DNA from: Mycetocola miduiensis
GTDB lineage: Bacteria > Actinomycetota > Actinomycetes > Actinomycetales > Microbacteriaceae
Direction of reading: 5' to 3'
DNA: 64,000 nt
Assembly: GCF_900115155.1 (NCBI RefSeq)
Contig: NZ_FOVM01000010.1
Location: 46,485-110,484, forward strand
The position numbers were made by a program, and so were the translations under genes. Below are positions 58,259-64,000 of the stretch, in pieces (position 1 is the first letter of the stretch; each line of letters starts with the position of its first letter). The notes beneath the pieces are model-generated. The model did not search any database. It had not been told where the DNA came from and was given only the letters and a program-made list of their open reading frames with translations.

Positions 58259-58981
58259 ATGCCCCACTCTGAGAACTCCCCGCGCACGGTACTCGTGACA
58301 GGCGGGAACCGTGGAATCGGCTACGCCATCGCCGAGGAGTTCGTCGCGCTCGGGCACCGGGTCGCCGTCACCGCACGCTCTGGCGAAGGCCCCGCCGGAA
58401 GCCTCACCGTTCGCGCCGACGTCACCGACGCCTCCTCCATCGATGCCGCGTTCAGCGAGATCGAGCAGAAGCTCGGGCCTGTCGAGGTGGTGGTTGCGAA
58501 CGCGGGGATCACCCGCGACACCCTCCTCATGCGGATGAGCGAAGACGACTTTGACAGCGTTGTGAACACGAACCTGGGCGGGTCGTTCCGGGTGGTCAAG
58601 CGCGCCTCGAAAGGGATGCTCAAGGCCCGGTTCGGCCGGATCGTACTGATCTCGAGCGTCGTCGGGCTGTACGGCGGACCGGGCCAGGTCAACTACGCAT
58701 CGTCAAAGGCCGGGCTCGTCGGCATGGCCCGGTCGATCACCCGCGAGCTCGGCGCACGGGGCATCACAGCCAACGTCATCGCTCCCGGCTTCATCGAGAC
58801 CGACATGACGGCCGAACTGCCTGAAGCAACCCAGGCCGAGTACAAGAAGGGCATCCCGGCAGGACGGTTTGCGACACCGGCCGAGGTCGCGAAGGTCGTC
58901 GCCTGGATCGCCGGTGACGACGCAGGCTACATCTCGGGGGCGGTCATCCCGGTCGACGGTGGCCTCGGGATGGGCCACTAA
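58259..58981 (+). CDS. fabG: 3-oxoacyl-[acyl-carrier-protein] reductase
   Basis: 240-aa SDR of fatty-acid elongation. Cofactor motif TGGNRGIGYAIAEEF near residue 15 and NAGITRDTLLMRM. The catalytic triad lies in ISSVVGLYGGPGQVNYASSKAG (S, Y, K). It ends ISGAVIPVDGGLGMGH. The ATG at 58259 has AAAGG upstream; the frame open from 57701 is antisense to other genes and rejected. The synteny with DUF3099 is conserved in actinobacteria. Confidence 0.92.
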   Translation: MPHSENSPRTVLVTGGNRGIGYAIAEEFVALGHRVAVTARSGEGPAGSLTVRADVTDASSIDAAFSEIEQKLGPVEVVVANAGITRDTLLMRMSEDDFDSVVNTNLGGSFRVVKRASKGMLKARFGRIVLISSVVGLYGGPGQVNYASSKAGLVGMARSITRELGARGITANVIAPGFIETDMTAELPEATQAEYKKGIPAGRFATPAEVAKVVAWIAGDDAGYISGAVIPVDGGLGMGH

Positions 58982-59003
58982 CCCGGTCGGACGGTGTGAC
59001 GCC

Positions 59004-59026
59004 GGGCGCGCCCGTAAGGCGCGCCC
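59004..59026 (+). terminator. Hairpin after fabG
   Basis: GGGCGCGCC and GGCGCGCCC form a perfect 9-bp stem with a CGTAA loop, 22 bp after the stop. No T-tract, so termination strength is uncertain. The serB gene converges from the other side. Confidence 0.65.
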
Positions 59027-59117
59027 CACCGATCCGCAACACGCCGCGACGCATACCGCGACACGCCGACACTCACCCGAACCATCCGCCTGAGGTGCGC
59101 CGGGGTCGGCAGAGTCT

Positions 59118-59789
59118 TTAGCCGCGCAGGCCGAGCAGCGGGAGGACGTCAGCGAGGTCGACGTTATCGAGTACCACATCGGCCCGCTCACGAACAGCGG
59201 GTTTGGCGTTGAACGCGACGCTAAGCCCGGCAACGCCCATCATCTGCAGGTCGTTCGCACCATCGCCGATCGCGATCGTCCGCGACACGGGCACGCCGGC
59301 ATCCGCTGCCCATTCGAGCAGAGCGGATGCCTTCGCGTCGGCGTCGATGATCGGTCCGTCGACGCGCCCGGACAAGACGTTACCGGACACCTCGAGCCGG
59401 TTCGCTCGCCAGACGTCAAGACCCAGTTCTTCCCCGAGTGGATCGAGCAGTTCGTGGAAACCGCCGGACACGACGCCGACCCTGCCGCCCGCCGCCTGGA
59501 TCCCTGCGATGAGTTCGTGGACGCCTCGGGTGGGCCGGATGCGGTCGGACACCGTCCGGAAGACGGACTCGGGGAGGCCGGCGAGGGTCGCGACGCGGCC
59601 GCGGAGGCTTTCCGCGAAATCGAGTTCGCCGCGCATCGCGCGTTCGGTCACATCGGCGACGAGCGCGAGCGAGCCAGCCTCCTCGGCGAGGAGTTCGATG
59701 ACTTCATTTTCGATGAGCGTGGAGTCGGCGTCGAGCACGACAAGGAACCGGGCCGGCGCCTGCGGCGACGGCGTAAGGGGAGAACTCAT
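59118..59789 (-). CDS. serB: Phosphoserine phosphatase
   Basis: 223-aa HAD-family enzyme for the last step of serine synthesis. The nucleophile motif is [20 protein letters not shown] (DxDST), then [13 protein letters not shown] and the metal motif [12 protein letters not shown]. It has only the catalytic domain, with no N-terminal ACT domain. ATG at 59789 overlaps the glgC stop by 4 bp, linking the two genes. Confidence 0.92.
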   Translation of the reverse strand: MSSPLTPSPQAPARFLVVLDADSTLIENEVIELLAEEAGSLALVADVTERAMRGELDFAESLRGRVATLAGLPESVFRTVSDRIRPTRGVHELIAGIQAAGGRVGVVSGGFHELLDPLGEELGLDVWRANRLEVSGNVLSGRVDGPIIDADAKASALLEWAADAGVPVSRTIAIGDGANDLQMMGVAGLSVAFNAKPAVRERADVVLDNVDLADVLPLLGLRG

Positions 59790-61030
59790 CGGGTAACGCG
59801 CACTCCCTTGCCCACAACGGTGAGTCCTGAGTCGGTCACGGTGAAGCCCCTGGCGCGGTCGCGGTCGTGGTCGACCCCGATCGCGGCGCCGTCTTCGACG
59901 ATGACTTCCTTGTCGAGGATCGCGCGTTTCACCGTCGCATCCGGCCCGACGACTACACGGTCGAACAGCACCGAGTCGACCACTTGCGCGCCGGACTCGA
60001 CGTTCGCCCAGGCCCCGAGGACGCTGCGTTCGATGTGGGCGCCCGAGATGAGGGAGCCGAGCGAGACGATCGAGTCGACGACCCGCCCAAGGTTGCCTTT
60101 GCCGTCGCGCACGAACTTCGCCGGGGGAGAGTTGAGCTGCTGGCTGAAGATCGGCCATTCGCTGTTGTACAGGTTGAAGATCGGCAGTGTCGAGATGAGG
60201 TCCTGGTGGGCCTCGAAGAACGAATCGATCGTTCCGACGTCACGCCAGTAGTACCGGTCACGGTCGGTCGACCCCGGCACCTTGTTGTTCTTGAGGTCGA
60301 AGACGCCGGCGTCGCCACGGGAAACGAAGTCCGGGACGATGTCGCCACCCATGTCGTGGTTGGAATTCGTTCGCTCACCGTCACCGGTGACGGCGTCGAT
60401 GAGCGCGTCGGTGTTGAACACGTAGTTACCCATCGAGGCGAGGACCTCGTGCGGCGCGTCGGCGAGCCCCTCGGCGTTGATCGGCTTCTCGAGGAATTCG
60501 GCGATCTTCGTCGGGTCGTCCTTGTCGAGCTGGATCACACCGAACTGGTCGCTGAGCTCGATCGGCTGGCGGATCGCCGCGACGGTTGCGCCACGACCCG
60601 AATCGATGTGCGCCTGGACCATATCGCGGAAGTCCATCCGGTAGACGTGGTCGGCACCGACCACGACGACGATGTCGGGCTTCTCATCACGGATGAGGTT
60701 GAGGCTCTGCAGGATCGCATCCGCTGAACCAGAGAACCAGCGCTTCCCGAGCCGCTGCTGCGCGGGCACCGACGCGACGTATGAGTTCAGGAGGCCGGAC
60801 AGGCGCCACGTCTGAGACACGTGCCGGTCGAGGCTGTGCGACTTGTACTGCGTCAGGACGACGATCTGGGTGAAGCCGGAGTTGATCAGGTTGGAGAGCG
60901 CGAAGTCGATGAGACGGTACTGCCCTGCGAACGGCACTGCGGGCTTTGCCCTGTCCGCAGTGAGCGGCATCAGGCGTTTCCCTTCGCCGCCGGCAAGGAC
61001 AATGGCAAAGATCTTCTTCGTTGCGACCAT
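59786..61030 (-). CDS. glgC: Glucose-1-phosphate adenylyltransferase
   Basis: 414-aa ADP-glucose pyrophosphorylase. The nucleotide motif is [20 protein letters not shown], followed by [15 protein letters not shown]. Later motifs are [13 protein letters not shown] and [14 protein letters not shown], and the C-terminal half is a left-handed beta-helix. It makes the ADP-glucose used by glgA, which is divergently transcribed 46 bp away. TAGTGT lies 6 nt before the ATG. Confidence 0.95.
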   Translation of the reverse strand: MVATKKIFAIVLAGGEGKRLMPLTADRAKPAVPFAGQYRLIDFALSNLINSGFTQIVVLTQYKSHSLDRHVSQTWRLSGLLNSYVASVPAQQRLGKRWFSGSADAILQSLNLIRDEKPDIVVVVGADHVYRMDFRDMVQAHIDSGRGATVAAIRQPIELSDQFGVIQLDKDDPTKIAEFLEKPINAEGLADAPHEVLASMGNYVFNTDALIDAVTGDGERTNSNHDMGGDIVPDFVSRGDAGVFDLKNNKVPGSTDRDRYYWRDVGTIDSFFEAHQDLISTLPIFNLYNSEWPIFSQQLNSPPAKFVRDGKGNLGRVVDSIVSLGSLISGAHIERSVLGAWANVESGAQVVDSVLFDRVVVGPDATVKRAILDKEVIVEDGAAIGVDHDRDRARGFTVTDSGLTVVGKGVRVTR

Positions 61031-61036
61031 GCCCCA

Positions 61037-61042
61037 ACACTA
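61037..61042 (-). promoter_or_regulatory. Candidate leaderless -10 element of glgC
   Basis: TAGTGT on the minus strand, 6 nt before the glgC ATG at 61030. It lies in the 46-bp glgC-glgA divergent gap. Confidence 0.45.
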
Positions 61043-61076
61043 GAGGCAACCCCATACCTGTACTAGCGTTCGTTTC

Positions 61077-62264
61077 ATGCGAGTTGATCTTCTCACCCGG
61101 GAATACCCACCAGAAATCTACGGCGGAGCCGGTGTGCACGTCGCCGAGCTCGTCTCGGCGATGCGCGGAGAGATTGATGTCACCGTGCGCTGTTTCGGCG
61201 AAGAACGCACCGAGGCGGACACATTCGCCTACCGAGTCCCTGCAGAACTCGCGGGAGCGAACGGGGCGCTCACCACCTTGGGCACAGACCTCCTGATGGC
61301 GCAGGACGCCGCAGGAGCCGACCTCGTGCACTCACACACCTGGTACGCGAACGGCGCAGGGCATATCGCCAAACTGCTGCACGGCATCCCGCACATCGTG
61401 TCGGCGCACAGCCTCGAACCGCTCCGGCCGTGGAAAGCGGAACAGCTCGGCGGCGGGTACCGGGTGTCGAGCTGGATCGAGAAGACTGCGTTCGAAGCGG
61501 CGGATGCCGTCATCGCCGTCAGCAACGGCATGCGCCGCGACATCCTCCGCAGCTACCCGGCGCTCGACGAGTCCCGCGTGCACACCATCTACAACGGCAT
61601 CGACCTCGCCGCCTGGAAGCCGGTGCACGACGACGAGCTGGTGCGCTCGCTCGGAATCGACCCGACCCGCCCGAGCGTCGTGTTCGTCGGCCGGATCACC
61701 CGGCAGAAGGGCCTCCCGTACCTCCTCCGCGCGGCCGCCCAGCTGCCCGCCGACGTACAACTCGTGCTGTGCGCCGGTGCACCGGACACGCCCGAGATCC
61801 TCGCCGAGGTCGAAGCCGGCGTCAGGGAACTGGCGAAGGAACGGTCCGGAGTGGTGTGGATCGACCGGCTGCTGCCGCGCAACGAACTGTGCGCCGTGCT
61901 GACCGCCGCCACCACCTTCGTCTGCCCGTCGGTGTATGAACCGCTCGGCATCGTCAATCTCGAGGCTATGGCCTGTGGCGCCGCCGTTGTCGGGACTGCG
62001 ACCGGCGGCATCCCTGAGGTCGTCGAGGACGGTGTCACCGGACGACTTGTGCCGATCGAGCAGGTCACGGACGGCACGGGAACCCCCGTCGACCCTGATC
62101 GGTTCGTCGCAGACCTCGCTGCAGCGCTCACGGCCGTGGTATCTGATCCGGATGCCGCCAGGGCGATGGGCGAGGCTGGGCGGCTGCGTGCCGAACGGGA
62201 ATTCAGCTGGGACCGGATCGGCCGCGAGACCATCGCACTTTACCGCTCGATTCTCGCGCCCTGA
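61077..62264 (+). CDS. glgA: Glycogen synthase (ADP-glucose, GT4-type)
   Basis: 395-aa retaining glycosyltransferase. The N-domain opens VDLLTREYPPEIYGGAGVHV, which carries the acceptor-loop Gly-rich motif. The C-domain has VFVGRITRQKGLPYLL and the donor-binding VYEPLGIVNLEAMACG block. In mycobacteria the similar GT4 enzyme (GlgM) makes maltose-1-phosphate, so the acceptor could be glucose-1-P. Divergent from glgC. Confidence 0.9.
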   Translation: MRVDLLTREYPPEIYGGAGVHVAELVSAMRGEIDVTVRCFGEERTEADTFAYRVPAELAGANGALTTLGTDLLMAQDAAGADLVHSHTWYANGAGHIAKLLHGIPHIVSAHSLEPLRPWKAEQLGGGYRVSSWIEKTAFEAADAVIAVSNGMRRDILRSYPALDESRVHTIYNGIDLAAWKPVHDDELVRSLGIDPTRPSVVFVGRITRQKGLPYLLRAAAQLPADVQLVLCAGAPDTPEILAEVEAGVRELAKERSGVVWIDRLLPRNELCAVLTAATTFVCPSVYEPLGIVNLEAMACGAAVVGTATGGIPEVVEDGVTGRLVPIEQVTDGTGTPVDPDRFVADLAAALTAVVSDPDAARAMGEAGRLRAEREFSWDRIGRETIALYRSILAP

Positions 62265-62301
62265 CGGGCGAGCCTCGGCACGGCCAGCCGAATCGGACGG
62301 A

Positions 62302-62307
62302 TAGGCT
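62302..62307 (+). promoter_or_regulatory. Candidate leaderless -10 element of the ABC ATPase
   Basis: TAGGCT lies 7 nt before the ATG at 62315, with no Shine-Dalgarno between. Confidence 0.5.
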
Positions 62308-62314
62308 AGAGCAC

Positions 62315-63097
62315 ATGTCGAGCGTTTTGCAGTTGAATGACGTGTCCGTTGTGCGCAACGGCCGCGCGATCGTGGATTCCGTGTCGTGGACCGTCGAGGG
62401 GGACCAGCGCTGGGTGGTGCTCGGGCCCAACGGGGCGGGCAAGACAACGATCCTGCAGGTCGCATCGACGCTCATGCACCCGAGCTCCGGAAAAGTCGAA
62501 ATCCTCGACTCCGAACTCGGCAAGGTGGATGTTTTCGAACTGCGCCCGCGGATCGGAATCGCGTCAACGGCCATGGCCCGTCGCGTTCCGTTCGATGAGA
62601 CGGTTCTCAACGTCGTCATGACGGCCGCATACTCGGTCACCGGACGGTGGAACGAGGATTACGAAGACATCGACGAGAAGCGCGCCAGGCGCGTCCTCGC
62701 GGAGTGGCACCTCGACGGCCTCGCCGAGCGCCGCTTCGGGACGCTGAGCGACGGTGAACAGAAACGGGTGCAGATTGCACGGTCCGTGATGACCGACCCT
62801 GAGCTGCTGCTTCTCGACGAGCCCGCAGCCAGCCTCGACCTAGGCGCGCGCGAAGAGCTCGTGAAGCTGCTCGGCGGTTACGCCCAGTCCGGGGAGTCGC
62901 CGGCCATCGTCATGGTGACCCACCACGTCGAGGAGGTGCCAGTCGGCTTCACGCACGCCCTGCTCCTCAACGACGGCAAGGTCGTGGCATCCGGCCCGAT
63001 CGCCGAGGCACTGACGAGCGACACGCTGACCGAAGCATTCGGCCTGCCTATCGAGCTCAGCGAAAGCGACGGCCGGTACAGCGCGCGTGCCCACTGA
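62315..63097 (+). CDS. ABC transporter ATP-binding protein (no permease adjacent)
   Basis: 260-aa single ABC ATPase. Walker A GPNGAGKTTILQVA near residue 38, signature LSDGEQKRVQIARS (D in place of the usual second G), Walker B LLLLDEPAASLDLGAREEL. A switch His appears in MVTHHVEEV. Molybdate/iron-type ABC ATPases look similar. No permease or binding protein flanks it, so its transporter partner is unknown. Confidence 0.85.
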   Translation: MSSVLQLNDVSVVRNGRAIVDSVSWTVEGDQRWVVLGPNGAGKTTILQVASTLMHPSSGKVEILDSELGKVDVFELRPRIGIASTAMARRVPFDETVLNVVMTAAYSVTGRWNEDYEDIDEKRARRVLAEWHLDGLAERRFGTLSDGEQKRVQIARSVMTDPELLLLDEPAASLDLGAREELVKLLGGYAQSGESPAIVMVTHHVEEVPVGFTHALLLNDGKVVASGPIAEALTSDTLTEAFGLPIELSESDGRYSARAH

Positions 63098-63211
63098 CGC
63101 CCGGCATCTGATAAAGTAGGTAGCTGGCCCGATGGCCATACACTTTCTTGCCGTGCAATCCGCGCGGGCGAGACTGAAAGACAATTTCCTCCGACTCACA
63201 AGGAAGTCCTC

Positions 63212-63460
63212 ATGAAGACTGACATCCACCCCGACTACAAGCCGGTTGTTTTCCGCGATCTCGCCTCAGGCGCGACGTTCCTGACCCGCTCGACCGTGGG
63301 CAGCTCAAAGACCATCGAGCTGGACGGCACCGTCTACCCCGTCATCGACGTTGAGATCTCTTCCGAGTCGCACCCGTTCTACACGGGCAAGCAGCGCATC
63401 ATGGACTCCGCCGGACGCGTCGAGAAGTTCAACAAGCGCTTCAAGGGCTTCGGCAACTAA
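63212..63460 (+). CDS. rpmE2: 50S ribosomal protein L31 type B
   Basis: 82-aa L31 paralogue with no cysteines, i.e. the zinc-independent form. It reads [20 protein letters not shown] at the start, then [19 protein letters not shown] and a basic [11 protein letters not shown] end. In many bacteria this paralogue is Zur-repressed; I see no clear Zur box in the 114-bp upstream gap. AAGGAAG precedes the ATG. Confidence 0.95.
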   Translation: MKTDIHPDYKPVVFRDLASGATFLTRSTVGSSKTIELDGTVYPVIDVEISSESHPFYTGKQRIMDSAGRVEKFNKRFKGFGN

Positions 63461-63477
63461 GCTCAATCTGCTTTCGC

Positions 63478-63509
63478 AACGACCCGCAGTCTTCGGACTG
63501 CGGGTCGTT
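63478..63509 (+). terminator. Terminator after rpmE2 with UUCG tetraloop
   Basis: AACGACCCGCAGTC and GACTGCGGGTCGTT form a perfect 14-bp stem closed by a TTCG tetraloop, followed by GTCGTT. A UUCG loop closed by C-G is exceptionally stable. Confidence 0.93.
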
Positions 63510-63650
63510 GTCGTTGGTGGCATGGTGTGGGCCCTGGGTCCACAGCGACGTAGTCACCCGCTCCGGAACCGCTCACCCGGTACGCCGGGTGAACCCGTCC
63601 GCAGTGAGTGACATGGCCGCGCAGAGGCACCGCGACCTCGACACGCCGAG

Positions 63651-64000
63651 CTAGCTGTACTGCACAGGCAGGTTAGTTAGCCGGCTAATGGGTGGGTGGC
63701 CTCCGATGGCGGTGTGGGGTCTGTGGTGATTGTATTCGTGGAGCCAGGCCGGGAGCGCGTTCCGGCGGGCTGATTCCGTTGGGTAGTGCTTGCTGAATGC
63801 CCAACCGTCGGCGAGAGTGCGGTGGAAGCGTTCGATCTTCCCGTTCGTCTGTGGACGGTAAGGGCGGGTCTTCTTCGCTTTGACGCCAAGCTCGGAGCAG
63901 GTGTCGCGCCAGAGGTGAGATTTGTAGGCAGAGCCGTTGTCAGAAAGCACGCGTTCGACCGTCACGCCGCGGGCGGCGAACCAGGACACTGCCCGGCGCA
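63651..64000 (-). mobile_element. IS481-family transposase, C-terminal part (continues beyond window)
   Basis: Minus-strand frame open through the right edge, with its stop at 63651. It contains DDE motifs VLSDNGSAYKSHLWRD (second Asp) and QTNGKIERFHRTLADGWAF (Glu). The typical tail EYNHHRPHTAIGGHPPISRL follows. The first catalytic Asp and the HTH lie outside. The preceding 140 bp hold no gene; I could not locate a convincing terminal inverted repeat, so the element's left end is undefined. Confidence 0.88.

Overview
The window is a 64 kb stretch of high-GC actinobacterial chromosome. Its gene content and order (WhiA, RbpA, OpcA, PdtaR, an ANTAR regulator, DUF7882, DUF3099 and the whiA/gap-pgk-tpiA-secG/pentose-phosphate/cta/suf neighbourhood) point to the family Microbacteriaceae. 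The genus cannot be fixed from sequence alone. GTG and TTG starts are common, codons are strongly GC-biased, and nearly all of the DNA is coding. Long antisense ORFs are abundant and are treated as codon-bias shadows.

Layout. 1-3.4 kb: end of gltB, gltD and pyk. 3.5-14.5 kb: a looser accessory block of short, mixed-orientation genes. It holds an extremely acidic 55-aa protein, DUF6328, Ku, an FAD oxidoreductase fused to a Rieske domain, an SDR, a DUF7218/Rho-N-like protein, topoisomerase IB, CinA C-domain, DUF2809, a coiled-coil protein, DUF7882, a fatty-acid desaturase, DUF6194 and a membrane protein. 14.6-24.5 kb: tRNA-Leu(CAA), pdtaR, a thioesterase, polA, a DUF885 protein, an ATP-grasp protein, rpsA, a TetR regulator and coaE. 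24.5-34.8 kb: uvrB, pcm, uvrA-uvrC-rapZ-whiA and sodA. 34.9-47 kb: lower glycolysis (gap-pgk-tpiA), secG and rbpA on the plus strand, facing a minus-strand pentose-phosphate operon tkt-tal-pgi-zwf-opcA-pgl. 47.1-55 kb: ctaB, a repeat-rich spacer, ctaA, then sufB-sufD-Rieske-sufC-DUF59 and a PatB-type C-S lyase. 55-63.5 kb: an ABC-F ATPase with a tandem-duplicated 3' end, SURF1/Zn-ribbon-like/DUF3099, fabG, serB-glgC, glgA, an ABC ATPase and rpmE2. The right edge cuts an IS481-type transposase.

How it works together. The core is housekeeping: central carbon flux (pyk, gap-pgk-tpiA, pentose phosphate, glycogen glgC/glgA), nucleotide excision repair with PolI, heme a biosynthesis with the SURF1 assembly factor for an aa3 oxidase, and Fe-S cluster assembly. 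I saw no obvious phage, CRISPR, toxin-antitoxin or biosynthetic cluster.

The most notable observations are: (i) a recurrent promoter layout with a TAGRCT-like -10 exactly 6-7 nt before the start codon of about ten genes, implying leaderless mRNAs; (ii) a 66-bp tandem repeat that copies the last codons of the ABC-F gene; (iii) a mosaic of degenerate repeats between ctaB and ctaA; (iv) a perfect 33-nt inverted repeat inside the C-S lyase coding sequence; (v) a leader hairpin abutting the desaturase ribosome binding site; and (vi) a suf operon with no sufS or sufU.
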